A stretch of DNA of 64,000 bases from Cladorhizidae sp. MBARI D1340-BT2 (taxonomy: Eukaryota; Porifera; Demospongiae; Poecilosclerida; Cladorhizidae). The stretch covers positions 12,985,484 through 13,049,483 of the forward strand of contig JAQNBH010000010.1 of NCBI GenBank assembly GCA_028752905.1. The letters run 5' to 3'. The notes beneath the pieces were generated by a model, which was not told the DNA's origin, did no database searches, and saw only the letters and a list, made by a program, of their open reading frames with translations. A program made the translations under genes and the position numbers. Shown one piece after another: positions 1-15,400 of the stretch (the stretch's first letter is position 1; every line of letters starts with the position of its first letter).

Positions 1-3000
1 ACCATTGAGAGCCATCTTGATTGATGCAGGAGAACTGGAGTCATCCCTATGTGCTCATAACCATTGAGAGCCATCTTGATTGATGCAGGAGAACTGGAGT
101 CATCCCTATGTGCTCATAACCATTGAGAGCCATCTTGATTGATGCAGGAGAACTGGAGTCATCCCTATGTGCTCATAACCATTGAGAGCCATCTTGATTG
201 ATGCAGGAGAACTGGAGTCATCCCTATGTGCTGAGCTCATAACCATTGAGAGCCAACTTGATTGATGCAGGAGAACTGGAGTCATCCCTATGTACTCATA
301 ACCATTGAGAGCCATCTTGATTGATGCAGGAGAACTGGAGTCATCCCTATGTACTCATAACCATTGAGAGCCATCTTGATTGATGCAGGAGAACTGGAGT
401 CATCCCTATGTGCTCATAACCATTGAGAGCCATCTTGATTGATGCAGGAGAACTGGAGTCATACCTATGTGCTCATAACCATTGAGAGCCATCTTGATTG
501 ATGAAGGAGAACTGGAGTCATCCCTATGTGCTCATAACCATTGAGAGCCATCTTGATTGATGCAGGAGAACTGGAGTCATCCCTATGTGCTCATAACCAT
601 TGAGAGCCATCTTGATTGATGCAGGAGAACTGGAGTCATCCCTATGTACTCATAACCATTGAGAGCCATCTTGATTGATGCAGGAGAACTGGAGTATCCC
701 TATGTTCTCATAACCATTGAGAGCCATCTTGATTGATGCAGGAGAACTGGAGTCATCCCTATGTGCTCATAACCATTGAGAGCCATCTTGATTGATGCAG
801 GAGAACTGGAGTCATCCCTATGTGCTCATAACCATTGAGAGCCATCTTGATTGATGCAGGAGAACTGGAGTCATCGCTATGTACTCATAACCATTGAGAG
901 CCTACTTGATTGATGCAGGAGAACTGGAGTCATCCCTATGTGCTAATAACCATTGAGAGCCATCTTGATTGATGCAGGAGAACTGGAGTCATCCCTATGT
1001 GCTCATAGCCATTGAGAGCCATCTTGATTGATGCAGGAGAACTGGAGTCATCCCTATGTGCTCATAACCATTGAGAGCCATCTTGATTGATGCAGCAGAA
1101 CTGGAGTCATCCCTATGTGCTCATAACCATTGAGAGCCATCTTTATTGATGCAGGAGGAGAACTGGAGTCATCCCTATGTACTCATAACCATTGAGAGCC
1201 ATCTTGATTGATGCTGGAGAACTAGAGTCATCCCTATGTGCTCATAACCATTGAGAGCCATCTTGATTGATGCAGGAGAACTGGAGTCATCCCTATGTGT
1301 GCTCATAACCATTGAGAGCCATCTTGATTGATGCAGGAGGAGAACTGGAGTCATTCCTATGTACTCATAACCATTGAGAGCCATCTTGATTGATACTGGA
1401 GAACTGGAGTCATCCCTATGTGCTCATAACCATTGAGAGCCATCGTGATTGATACAGGAGAACTGGAGTCATCCCTATGTGCTCATAACCATTGAGAGCC
1501 ATCTTGATTGATGCAGGAGAACTGGAGTCATCCCTATGTGCTCATAACCATTGAGAGCCATCTTGATTGATGCAGGAGAACTGGAGTCATCCCTATGTGC
1601 TCATAACCATTGAGAGCCATCTTGATTGATGCAGGAGAACTGGAGTCATCCCTATGTGCTCATAACCATTGAGAGCCATCTTGATTGATGCAGGAGAACT
1701 GGAGTCATCCCTATGTACTCATAACCATTGAGAGACATCTTGATTGATGCAGGAGAACTGGAGTCATCCCTATGTGCTCATAACCATTGAGAGCCATCTT
1801 GATTGATGCAGGAGAACTGGAGTCATCCCTATGTGCTCATAACCATTGAGAGCCATCTTGATTGATGCAGGAGAACTGGAGTCATCCCTATGTGCTCATA
1901 ACCATTGAGAGCCATCTTGATTGATGCAGGAGAACTGGAGTCATCCCTATGTGCTCATAACCATTGAGAGCCATCTTGATTGATGCAGGAGAACTGGAGT
2001 CATCCCTATGTACTCATAACCATTGAGAGCCATCTTGATTGATGCAGGAGAACTGGAGTCATCCCTATGTGCTCATAACCATTGAGAGCCATCTTGATTG
2101 ATGCAGGAGAACTGGAGTCATCCCTATGTGCTCATAACCATTGAGAGCCATCTTGATTGATGCAGGAGAACTGGAGTCATCCCTATGTGCTCATAACCAT
2201 TGAGAGCCATCTTGATTGATGCAGGAGAACTGGAGTCATCCCTATGTGCTCATAACCATTGAGAGCCATCTTGATTGATGCAGGAGAACTGGAGTCATCC
2301 CTATGTGCTGAGCTCATAACCATTGAGAGCCAACTTGATTGATGCAGGAGAACTGGAGTCATCCCTATGTACTCATAACCATTGAGAGCCATCTTGATTG
2401 ATGCAGGAGAACTGGAGTCATCCCTATGTACTCATAACCATTGAGAGCCATCTTGATTGATGCAGGAGAACTGGAGTCATCCCTATGTGCTCATAACCAT
2501 TGAGAGCCATCTTGATTGATGCAGGAGAACTGGAGTCATCCCTATGTGCTCATAACCATTGAGAGCCATCTTGATTGATGTAGGAGAACTGGAGTCATCC
2601 CTATGTGCTCATAACCATTGAGAGCCATCTTGATTGATGCAGGAGAACTGGAGTCATCCCTATGTGCTCATAACCATTGAGAGCCATCTTGATTGATGCA
2701 GGAGAACTGGAGTCATCCCTATGTACTCATAACCATTGAGAGCCATCTTGATTGATGCAGGAGAACTGGAGTCATCCCTATGTACTCATAACCATTGAGA
2801 GACATCTTGATTGATGCAGGAGAACTGGAGTCATCCCTATGTGCTCATAACCATTGAGAGCCATCTTGATTGATGCAGGAGAACTGGAGTCATCCCTATG
2901 TGCTCATAACCATTGAGAGCCATCTTGATTGATGCAGGAGAACTGGAGTCATCCCTATGTGCTCATAACCATTGAGAGCCATCTTGATTGATGCAGGAGA

Positions 3001-6000
3001 ACTGGAGTCATCCCTATGTGCTCATAACCATTGAGAGCCATCTTGATTGATGCAGGAGAACTGGAGTCATCCCTATGTACTCATAACCATTGAGAGCCAT
3101 CTTGATTGATGCAGGAGAACTGGAGTCATCCCTATGTGCTCATAACCATTGAGAGCCATCTTGATTGATGCAGGAGAACTGGAGTCATCCCTATGTGCTC
3201 ATAACCATTGAGAGCCATCTTGATTGATGCAGGAGAACTGGAGTCATCCCTATGTGCTCATAACCATTGAGAGCCATCTTGATTGATTCAGGTGAACTGG
3301 AGTCATCCCTATGTGCTCATAACCATTGAGAGCCTTCTTGATTGATGCAGGAGAACTGGAGTCATCCCTATGTGCTCATAACCATTGAGAGCCATCTTGA
3401 TTGATGCAGGAGAACTGGAGTCATCCCTATGTGCTCATAGCCATTGAGAGCCATCTTGATTGATGCAGGAGAACTGGAGTCATCCCTATGTGCTCATAAC
3501 CATTGAGAGCCATCTTGATTGATGCAGGAGAACTGGAGTCATCCCTATGTGCTCATAACCATTGAGAGCCTTCTTGATTGATGCAGGAGAACTCGAGTCA
3601 TCCCTATGTACTCATAACAATTGAGAGCCATCTTGATTGATGCAGGAGAACTGGAGTCATCCCTATGTGCTCATAACCATTGAGAGCCAACTTGATTGAT
3701 GCAGGAGAACTGGAGTCATCCCTATGTACTCATAACCATTGAGAGCCATCTTGATTGATGCAGGAGAACTGGAGTCATCCCTATGTGCTCATAACCATTG
3801 AGAGCCATCTTGATTGATGCAGGAGAACTGGAGTCATTCCTATGTGCTCATAACCATTGAGAGCCATCTTGATTGATGCAGGAGAACTGGAGTCATCCCT
3901 ATGTCCTCATAACCATTGAGAGCCATCTTGATTGATGCAGGAGAACTGGAGTCATCCCTATGTGCTCATAACCATTGAGAGCCATCTTGATTGATGCAGG
4001 AGAACTGGAGTCATCCCTATGTGCTCATAACCATTGAGAGCCATCTTGATTGATGCAGGAGAACTGGAGTCATCCCTATGTGCTCATAACCATTGAGAGC
4101 CATCTTGATTGATGCAGGAGAACTGGAGTCATCCCTATGTACTCATAACCATTGAGAGCCATCTTGATTGATGCAGGAGGACTGGAGTCATCCCTATGTG
4201 CTCATAACCATTGAGAGCCATCTTGATTGATGCAGGAGAACTAGAGTCATCCCTATGTGCTCATAACCATTGAGAGCCATCTTGATTGATGCAGGAGAAC
4301 TGGAGTCATCGCTATGTACTCATAACCATTGAGAGCCATCTTGATTGATGCAGGAGAACTGGAGTCATCCCTATGTGCTAATAACCATTGAGAGCCATCT
4401 TGATTGATGCAGGAGAACTGGAGTCATCCCTATGTGCTAATAACCATTGAGAGCCATCTTGATTGATGCAGGAGAACTGGAGTCATCCCTATGTGCTCAT
4501 AGCCATTGAGAGCCATCTTGATTGATGCAGGAGAACTACAGTCATCCCTATGTGCTCATAACCATTGAGAGCCATCTTGATTGATGCAGGAGAACTGGAG
4601 TCATCCCTATGTGCTCATAACCATTGAGAGCCTTCTTGATTGATGCAGGAGAACTCGAGTCATCCCTATGTACTCATAACAATTGAGAGCCATCTTGATT
4701 GATGCAGGAGAACTGGAGTCATCCCTATGTGCTCATAACCATTGAGAGCCAACTTGATTGATTCAGGAGAACTGGAGTCATCCCTATGTACTCATAACCA
4801 TTGAGAGCCATCTTGATTGATGCAGGAGAACTGGAGTCATCCCTATGTACTCATAACCATTGAGAGCCATCTTGATTGATGCAGGAGAACTGGAGTCATC
4901 CCTATGTGCTCATAACCATTGAGAGCCTTCTTGATTGATGCAGGAGAACTGGAGTCATCCCTATGTACTCATAACCATTGAGAGCCATCTTGATTGATGC
5001 AGGAGAACTGGAGTCATCCCTATGTGCTCATAACCATTAAGAGCCATCTTGATTGATGCAGGAGAACTGGAGTCATCTCTATGTGCTCATAACCATTGAG
5101 AGCCATCTTGATTGATGCAGGAGAACTGGAGTCATCCCTATGTACTCATAACCATAGAGAGCCATCTTGATTGATGCAGGAGAACTGGAGTCATCCCTAT
5201 GTGCTCATAACCATTGAGAGCAATCTTGATTGATGCAGGAGAACTGGAGTCATCCTATGTGCTCATAACCATTGAGAGCCATCTTGATTGATGCAGGAGA
5301 ACTGGAGTCATCCCTATGTACTCATAACCATTGAGAGCCATCTTGATTGATGCAGGAGAACTGGAGTCATCCCTATGTGCTCATAACCATTGAGAGCCAT
5401 CTTTATTGATGCAGGAGAACTGGAGTCATCGCTATGTACTCATAACCATTGAGAGCCATCTTGATTGATGCAGGAGAACTGGAGTCATCCCTATGTGCTC
5501 ATAACCATTGAGAGCCTTCTTGATTGATGCAGGAGAACTCGAGTCATCCCTATGTTCTCATAACAATTGAGAGCCATCTTGATTGATGCAGGAGAACTGG
5601 AGTCATCCCTATGTCCTCATAACCATTGAGAGCCATCTTGATTGATGCAGGAGAACTGGAGTCATCCCTATGTGCTCATAACCATTGAGAGCCATCTTGA
5701 TTGATGCAGGAGGAGAACTGGAGTCATCCCTATGTGCTCATAATCATTGAGAGCCATCTTGATTGATGCAGGAGAACTGGAGTCATCCCTATGTGCTGAT
5801 AACCATTGAGAGCCATCTTGATTGATGCAGGAGAACTGGAGTCATCCCTATGTACTCATAACCATTGAGAGCCATCTTGATTGTTGCAGGAGAACTGGAG
5901 TCATCCCTATGTGCTCATAACCATTGAGAGTCATCTTGATTGATGCAGGAGAACTGGAGTCATCCCTATGTGCTCATAACCATTGAGAGCCATCTTGATT

Positions 6001-9000
6001 GATGCAGGAGAACTGGAGTCATCCCTATGTGCTCATAACCATTGAGAGCCATCTTGATTGATGCAGGAGAACTGGAGTCATCCCTATGTGCTCATAACCA
6101 TGGAGAGCCATCTTGATTGATGCAGGAGAACTGGAGTCATCCCTATGTGCTCATAACCATTGAGAGCCATCTTGATTGATGCAGGAGAACTGGAGTCATC
6201 CCTATGTGCTCATAAGCCATCTTGATTGATGCAGGAGAACTGGAGTCATCCCTATGTGCTCATAACCATTGAGAGCCATCTTGATTGATGCAGGAGAACT
6301 GGAGTCATCCCTATGTGCTCATAACCATTGAGAGCCATCTTGATTGATGCAGGAGAACTGGAGTCATCCCTATGTGCTCATAACCATTGAGAGCCATCTT
6401 GATTGATGCAGGAGAACTGGAGTCATACCTATGTGCTCATAACCATTGAGAGCCATCTTGATTGATGCAGGAGAACTGGAGTCATCCCTATGTGCTCATA
6501 ACCATTGAGAGCCATCTTGATTGATGCAGGAGAACAGGAGTCATCCCTATGTGCTCATAACCATTGAGAGCCATCTTGATTGATGCAGGAGAACTGGAGT
6601 CATCCCTATGTGCTCATAACCATTGAGAGCCATCTTGATTGATGCAGGAGAACTGGAGTCATCCCTATGTGCTCATAACCATTGAGAGCCATCTTGATTG
6701 ATGCAGGAGAACTGGAGTCATCCCTATGTGCTCATAACCATTGAGAGCCATATTGATTGATGCAGGAGAACTGGAGTCATCCCTATGTGCTCATAACCAT
6801 TGAGAGCCATCTTTATTGATGCAGGAGGAGAACTGGAGTCATCCCTATGTACTCATAACCATTGAGAGCCATCTTGATTGATGCTGGAGAACTAGAGTTA
6901 TCCCTATGTGCTCATAACCATTGAGAGCCATCTTGATTGATGCAGGAGAACTGGAGTCATCCCTATGTGTTCTCATAACCATTGAGAGCCATCGTGATTG
7001 ATACAGGAGAACTGGAGTCATCCCTATGTGCTCATAACCATTGAGAGCCATCTTGATTGATGCAGGAGAACTGGAGTCATCCCTATGTGCTCATAACCAT
7101 TGAGAGCCATCTTGATTGATGCAGGAGAACTGGAGTCATCCCTATGTGCTCATAACCATTGAGAGCCATCTTGATTGATGCAGGAGAACTGGAGTCATCC
7201 CTATGTGCTCATAACCATTGAGAGCCATCTTGATTGATGCAGGAGAACTGGAGTCATCCCTATGTACTCATAACCATTGAGAGCCATCTTGATTGATGCA
7301 GGAGAACTGGAGTCATCCCTATGTGCTCATAACCATTGAGAGACATCTTGATTGATGCAGGAGAACTGGAGTCATCCCTATGTGCTCATAACCATTGAGA
7401 GCCATCTTGATTGATGCAGGAGAACTGGAGTCATCCCTATGTGCTCATAACCATTGAGAGCCATCTTGATTGATGCAGGAGAACTGGAGTCATCCCTATG
7501 TGCTCATAACCATTGAGAGCCATCTTGATTGATGCAGGAGAACTGGAGTCATCCCTATGTGCTCATAACCATTGAGAGCCATCTTGATTGATGAAGGAGA
7601 ACTGGAGTCATCCCTATGTACTCATAACCATTGAGAGCCATCTTGATTGATGCAGGAGAACTGGAGTCATCCCTATGTGCTCATAACCATTGAGAGCCAT
7701 CTTGATTGATGCAGGAGAACTGGAGTCATCCCTATGTGCTCATAACCATTGAGAGCCATCTTGATTGATGCAGGAGAACTGGAGTCATCCCTATGTACTC
7801 ATAACCATTGAGAGCCATCTTGATTGATGCAGGAGAACTGGAGTCATCCCTATGTGCTCATAACCATTGAGAGCCATCTTGATTGATGCAGGAGAACTGG
7901 AGTCATCCCTATGTGCTCATAACCATTGAGAGCCATCTTGATTGATGCAGGAGAACTGGAGTCATCCCTATGTACTCATAACCATTGAGAGCCATCTTGA
8001 TTGATGCAGGAGAACTGGAGTCATCCCTATGTGCTCATAACCATTGAGAGCCTTCTTTATTGATGCAGGAGAACTCGAGTCATCCCTATGTACTCATAAC
8101 AATTGAGAGCCATCTTGATTGATGCAGGAGAACTGGAGTCATCCCTATGTGCTCATAACCATTGAGAGCCAACTTGATTGATGCAGGAGAACTGGGGTCA
8201 TCCCTATGTACTCATAACCATTGAGAGCCATCTTGATTGATGCAGGAGAACTGGAGTCATCCCTATGTACTCATAACCATTGAGAGCCATCTTGATTGAT
8301 GCAGGAGAACTGGAGTCATCCCTATGTGCTCATAACCATTGAGAGCCATCTTGATTGATGCAGGAGAACTGGAGTCATCCCTATGTACTCATAACCATTG
8401 AGAGCCATCTTGATTGATGCAGGAGAACTGGAGTCATCCCTATGTGCTCATAACCATTGAGAGCCTTCTTGATTGATGCAGGAGAACTGGAGTCATCCCT
8501 ATGTGCTCATAACCATTGAGAGCCATCTTGATTGATGCAGGAGAACTGGAGTCATCCCTATGTGCTCATAACCATTGAGAGCCATCTTGATTGATGCAGG
8601 AGAACTGGAGTCATCCCTATGTGCTAATAACCATTGAGAGCCATCTTGATTGATGCAGGAGAACTGGAGTCATCCCTATGTGCTCATAGCCATTGAGAGC
8701 CATCTTGATTGATGCAGGAGAACTGGAGTCATCCCTATGTGCTCATAACCATTGAGAGCCATCTTGATTGATGCAGGAGAATTGGAGTCATCCCTATGTG
8801 CTCATAACCATTGAGAGCCTTCTTGATTGATGCAGGAGAACTCGAGTCATCCCTATGTACTCATAACAATTGAGAGCCATCTTGATTGATGCAGGAGAAC
8901 TGGAGTCATCCCTATGTGCTCATAACCATTGAAAGCCAACTTGATTGATGCAGGAGAACTGGAGTCATCCCTATGTACTCATAACCATTGAGAGCCATCT

Positions 9001-12000
9001 TGATTGATGCAGGAGAACTGGAGTCATCCCTATGTACTCATAACCATTGAGTGCCATCTTGATTGATGCAGGAGAACTGGAGTCATCCCTATGTGCTCAT
9101 AACCATTGAGAGCCATCTTGATTGATGCAGGAGAACTGGAGTCATCCCTATGTACTCATAACCATTGAGAGCCATCTTGATTGATGCAGGAGAACTGGAG
9201 TCATCCCTATGTGCTCATAACCATTAAGAGCCATCTTGATTGATGCAGGAGAACTGGAGTCATCTCTATGTGCTCATAACCATTGAGAGCCATCTTGATT
9301 GATGCAGGAGAACTGGAGTCATCCCTATGTACTCATAACCATAGAGAGCCATCTTGATTGATGCAGGAGAACTGGAGTCATCCCTATGTGCTCATAACCA
9401 TTGAGAGCCATCTTGATTGATGCAGGAGAACTGGAGTCATCCCTATGTGCTCATAACCATTGAGAGCCATCTTGATTGATGCAGGAGAACTGGAGTCATC
9501 CCTATGTACTCATAACCATTGAGAGCCATCTTGATTGATGCAGGAGAACTGGAGTCATCCCTATGTGCTCATAACCATTGAGAGCCATCTTGATTGATGC
9601 AGGAGAACTGGAGTCATCGCTATGTACTCATAACCATTGAGAGCCATCTTGATTGATGCAGGAGAACTGGAGTCATCCCTATGTGCTCATAACCATTGAG
9701 AGCCTTCTTGATTGATGCAGGAGAACTCGAGTCATCCCTATGTACTCATAACCATTGAGAGCTATCTTGATTGATGCAGGAGAACTGGAGTCGTCCCTAT
9801 GTGCTCATAACCATTGAGAGCCATCTTGATTGATGCAGGAGAACTGGAGTCATCCCTATGTGCTAATAACCATTGAGAGCCATCTTGATTGATGCAGGAG
9901 AACTGGAGTCATCCCTATGTGCTCATAGCCATTGAGAGCCATCTTGATTGATGCAGGAGAACTGGAGTCTTCGCTATGTACTCATAACAATTGAGAGCCA
10001 TCTTGATTAATACAGGAGAACTGGAGTCATCTAATAACCATTGAGAGCCATCTTGATTGATGCAGGAGAACTGGAGTCATCCCTATGTGCTCATAGCCAT
10101 TGAGAGCCATCTTGATTGATGCAGGAGAACTGGAGTCATCCCTATGTGCTCATAACCATTGAGAGCCTTCTTGATTGATGCAGGAGAACTGGAGTCATCC
10201 CTATGTGCTCATAACCATTGAGAGCCATCTTGATTGATGCAGGAGAACTGGAGTCATCCCTATGTGCTCATAGCCATTGAGAGCCATCTTGATTGATGCA
10301 GGAGAACTGGAGTCATCCCTATGTGCTCATAACCATTGAGAGCCATCTTGATTGATGCAGGAGAACTGGAGTCATCCCTATGTGCTCATAACCATTGAGA
10401 GCCTTCTTGATTGATGCAGGAGAACTCGAGTCATCCCTATGTACTCATAACAATTGAGAGCCATCTTGATTGATGCAGGAGAACTGGAGTCATCCCTATG
10501 TGCTGAGCTCATAACCATTGAGAGCCAACTTGATTGATGCAGGAGAACTGGAATCATCCCTATGTACTCATAACCATTGAGAGCCATCTTGATTGATGCA
10601 GGAGAACTGGAGTCATCCCTATGTACTCATAACCATTGAGAGCCATCTTGATTGATGCAGGAGAACTGGAGTCATCCCTATGTACTCATAACCATTGAGA
10701 GCCATCTTGATTGAAGCAGGAGAACTGGAGTCATCCCTATGTGCTCATAACCATTGAGAGCCATCTTGATTGATTCAGGAGAACTGGAGTCATCCCTATG
10801 TGCTCATAACCATTGAGAGCCATCTTGATTGATGCAGGAGAACTGGAGTCATCCCTATGTGCTAATAACCATTGAGAGCCATCTTGATTGATGCAGGAGA
10901 ACTGGAGTCATCCCTATGTGCTCATAACCATTGAGAGCCATCTTGATTGATGCAGGAGAACTGGAGTCATCCCTATGTGCTCATAACCATTGAGAGCCAT
11001 CTTGATTGATGCAGGAGAACTGGAGTCATCCCTATATGTACTCATAACCATTGAGAGCCATCTTGATTGATGCAGGAGAACTGGAGTCATCCCTATGTGC
11101 TCATAACCATTGAGAGCCATCTTGATTGATGCAGGAGAACTGGAGTCATCCCTATGTGCTAATAACCATTGAGAGCCATCTTGATTGATGCAGGAGAACT
11201 GGAGTCATCCCTATGTGCTCATAGCCATTGAGAGCCATCTTGATTGATGCAGGAGAACTGGAGTCATCGCTATGTACTCATAACAATTGAGAGCCATCTT
11301 GATTGATGCAGGAGAACTGGAGTCATCCCTATGTGCTAATAACCATTGAGAGCCATCTTGATTGATGCAGGAGAACTGGAGTCATCCCTATGTGCTCATA
11401 GCCATTGAGAGCCATCTTGATTGATGCAGGAGAACTGGAGTCATCGCTATGTACTCATAACCATTGAGAGCCATCTTGATTGATGCAGGAGAACTGGAGT
11501 CATCCCTATGTGCTAATAACCATTGAGAGCCATCTTGATTGATGCAGGAGAACTGGAGTCAACCCTATGTGCTCATAACCATTGAGAGCCATCTTTATTG
11601 ATGCAGGAGAACTGGAGTCATCCCTATGTGCTCATAACCATTGAGAGCCTTCTTGATTGATGCAGTAGAACTGGAGTCATCCCTATGTGCTCATAACCAT
11701 CGAGAGCCATCTTGATTGATTCAGGAGAACTGGAGTCATCCCTATGTGCTCATAACCATTGAGAGCCATCTTGATTGATGCAGGAGAACTGGAGTCATCC
11801 CTATGTGCTCATAACCATTGAGAGCCATCTTGATTGATGCAGGAGAACTGGAGTCATCCCTATGTGCTCTTAACCATTGAGAGCCATCTTGATTGATGCA
11901 GGAGAACTGGAGTCATCCCTATGTGCTCATAACCATTGAGAGCCATCTTGATTGATGCAGGAGAACTGGAGTCATCCCTATGTGCTCATAACCATTGAGA

Positions 12001-12400
12001 GCCATCTTGATTGATGCAGGAGAACTGGAGTCATCCCTATGTGCTCATAACCATTGAGAGCCATCTTGATTGATGCAGGAGAACTGGAGTCATCCCTATG
12101 TGCTCATAACCATTGAGAGCCTTCTTGATTGATGCAGGAGAACTGGAGTCATCCCTATGTGCTCATAACCATTGAGAGCCATCTTGATTGATGCAGGAGA
12201 ACTGAAGTGATCCCTATGTGCTCATAGCCATTGAGAGCCATCTTGATTGATGCAGGAGAACTGGAGTCATCCCTATGTGTTCATAACCATTGAGAGCCAT
12301 CTTGATTGATGCAGGAGAACTCGAGTCATCCCTATGTACTCATAACAATTGAGAGCCATCTTGATTGATGCAGGAGAACTGGAGTCATCCCTATGTGCTC
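1..12400 (+). repeat. 59-bp satellite array, left block
   Basis: Tandem array with a strict 59-bp period: the motif ACCATTGAGAGCC starts at 1, 60 and 119, and so on, giving about 210 monomers. The array is already running at position 1, so its left end lies outside the window. Monomers differ by a small set of recurring variants: GCTC or ACTC or GCTA after TATGT, CATAGCC for CATAACC, CCTTCTTG for CCATCTTG, AACTCGAG for AACTGGAG, AACAATTG for AACCATTG, CAACTTG, an extra GAG (GGAGGAG), and GCTGAGCTC. The variants recur in the same order, which shows higher-order structure. As 59 is not a multiple of 3, no long frame is maintained; the 63-69 codon frames on the minus strand are by-products. The monomer is homologous to PLE coding sequence (see 46,937-49,600). 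Confidence 0.98.
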
Positions 12401-15400
12401 CAGGGGCGGATCTAGGGGGGGGGGGGTTGAGGGGGTTGCAACCCCCCCCCCCCCTTTTGGACAATATTACGATAATAATGATGAGGATAATAATAGTAAT
12501 AAAATTCCAGAATACTACAATAATAATGTACCCTAATGAAATTCAGTTAAAGAGTATGATTTTCTCACTATAGCTTCTTTTAATGAGGCAGTAACATTAA
12601 ATGTGGCACCAAAATGGCAAATGCAGATCTGTATTTTTCACTTAACAGCTAAAACCACAGGTGTATACATCAAAAGATGTGCTACCTTTTACTCTCTGGG
12701 TCACATGAGCTGAACTCTTGCTCTCTGGGTCACATGAGCTGAACTTTGGCCTCTGGCAAGCTATCTAGCATATAGTGGATTGAAAGACTCCAAGCAAAAT
12801 ACATTAAAAACCTGTTAAAGAGGTAAATAGCTAGATTATAATGTGATTATTTGGTTTAATATTATTAAATGGCAAATTTCAGATCTGGAGAGTTTACTCA
12901 AGAATGACCAGTGAGCAAGAGGATATGCATTGAACCTGATCAGACCTCTATAGTTAAGTGTAGAGAAGATGAAGGTAATGACATCATGGTAGCTGGTCAT
13001 ACACTAGACTTAGGAATAGTTGTGAAAGAAGCACAGGGTTCATTGGATAACCTAAGGCAATTGGCTAGTAGCATTCCTGACTCAAAGCGGTTCCAGTATC
13101 TGTCATCACATTTCAGACAATCAGCATCTGAAGCCCTTCAGTCTCATCCAGTCACCAAGCACGGTAAAACCTGGACAGTTTCGTTTCAGATGCACTGGCT
13201 CAACCAATTTCCTTGGCTTTGCTATAGTAGGAAACTTGAAGGAGGAATTTGTTCTTATTGTATTCTGTTCCCAGAGCCTCCAAACAGACAAAGAGGTGGC
13301 GGCGCAGGTACAATACCCAGAGTGTTGGTGCTATCCTCCTATCAGAAGCCATATACGAAAGCACTGGGTAAGGATGGCATTCTTTTGCATCATGAGCGGA
13401 CTGTCATGCATCAGCATGCTACAGAAAGAGCTGATTGTTTCAAAACAAACTACTTCACTCCTGATGCCAGAGTTGACTCACATCTCACAAAAGTGAAACA
13501 AGAACAAGCAGAAGAAAAAGAGAGATTCTGCGTCACATAGTTAATTGTGTTCAGTTTTTAGCTAAGCAAGGCTTACCATTCAGAGGACCAGAGGAGAAGA
13601 TAAAGTTGATTTTTCGGATGAAACCATGAACAGAGGAAACTTTATAGCCATGTTGCAACTCTTGGCTAAAGGAAATAGCACTTTACAACAGCATCTTACT
13701 TGCTAGCAAAAATGCTAAATACACCAGCAAGAACATTCAAAATCAGCTGATTCACATCTATGCCAACAAAGTGAGAGAGAAATTGTGTGACCCTTTGAAA
13801 GTGAATAATCTTCCATTCACTATCATAGCAGATGAGGTCACCAACCCACATGAAAATCAAGAGATCCTTTCTGTGTGCCTTCGTTATGTAGACTTGTCTG
13901 CACCACAAACACCAAAAATAAAGGAGTGCCTAATCAATTTTGAAAGAGCAAATGCTCCCACTATAGCTAAAAAAATCTTGGAATCTCTTTCACATCCCTC
14001 AGTGAATTTAGACCCATCTAAAATCTGTGGCCAGGCTTACGATGGAGCTGCAGTAATGGCTTCTAAGAAAGCTGGAGTCCAAGCACAGATTTAAAAAATT
14101 TCTCCTTCAGCTATTTATACACATTGCTTCTCTCATTGTCTGAATCTTTCTATTGCTGCTTCTTGTAGACTTCAAGAAGTGAGAAATCTTATTGGTGTAA
14201 TAAATGAATCATTCTTGTTTCTGAACAAAAGTCCTAAGCGGCAACGCTTTTTTGAGCGTACAGTTAAAGCATACATGCCAGAATCACATCCCATTCTAAA
14301 CTTCCTGGATTATGCAAAACACGCTGGGTAGAATGCCACATATGTTTCGACGTTTTTCATGAGCTATATGAGTGCCTTGTTACTCTATTGGATGCCATTC
14401 TGTTACCAGATGATCATCCAGCTCTGCTTGAAGATGATTAGAACTGGAAGTGGGATAAAGAAACAAAAGTAAAAGCACAAGGGTTGAAATCTTCCCTTGG
14501 TTCTTTTCAGACCATAGCTGTTTTCATTGCAACGAAAAATGTCCTTGATGAAGTCAAAGTTTTAGCTTCTAAGTTGCAAAAGAGAGACCAAGATATTCTT
14601 GATGCTCACAAAATGGTAGGCACTGTCATTGAGAGTATCAAGTTCACCAGAACAAACATCAGTACAATTTTCAGCAAATGGTATGAGGAGATTCTTAAAC
14701 TTGCTGACAGTGTGGGATCATCTGCTAGTATTCATAGGAAAACTAGTCTTCAAAGGAATAGGAGTAATACTCCTAGCGATAGTCCTGAAGAGTTCTACAA
14801 GAGAACTATAGCTATTCCTCTCTTAGATTCTTTCCTTAGTCAGATGAGTGAAAGATTTACATCCGATAAAAGGTATATTCAAGGGCTTCTCTGCCTCATA
14901 CCTTCTGTTAATGATGCTGATTTGAACTTAGCAAGTTTGTTACATTGGTAACACGATCTCCCTTTCCCTAAATCTCTCTGTAATGAGCTAGAAAGATGGA
15001 AACGACTTTGGCAAAACCAAGAGATCCAAGGTGGTACACTTCCTGACAATTTACTTTTAGCTCTTGGTGCTTGCGACAAGGACTCATTTCCCAACATCCA
15101 CCAACTTCTTACAATTGCATGTACCTTACCAATTACGAGTGCTGAAGCGGAGAGGTCATTTTCCTTATTGAGAAGGCTGAAAACCTGTTTACGATCAACA
15201 ATGACTGACGACCGTTTATCCGACTTGTCAATGATTGCTATTCACCATGGCGAAGGAGTTACAACTGAAGAAATCTGTCAAAAATTTGTAAGGACATATC
15301 CGAGAAGACTCTTTAATGCTTCTTTGTTTGATTAAATGTTTACAATTGTACTTACCTGTGATTGTAATTTAAAAAAATGTGTTAATAAGACATTTAATTA

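Noticed and set aside
106..12464. Recurrent 63-69 codon minus-strand frames beginning MALNGYEHIGMTPVLLHQ
   Set aside because: They arise because two of the three minus frames of the 59-bp monomer lack stops. They follow the repeat, not a gene, and shift frame every monomer.
12349..12573. Plus-strand frame spanning the satellite and the hAT left end (and similar at 17,026 and 27,239)
   Set aside because: It crosses a transposon junction and poly-G/poly-C tracts and starts within the satellite; it is a chance frame.
13236..13496. Overlapping 86-codon plus frames and 70/72-codon minus frames within each hAT copy
   Set aside because: They are shadows of the transposase relic in other frames.
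12911..13540. A functional 209-residue transposase N-terminal protein starting at GTG
   Set aside because: GTG is not a normal eukaryotic start and the frame ends at a frameshift shared by all copies; it is a relic of a longer protein.
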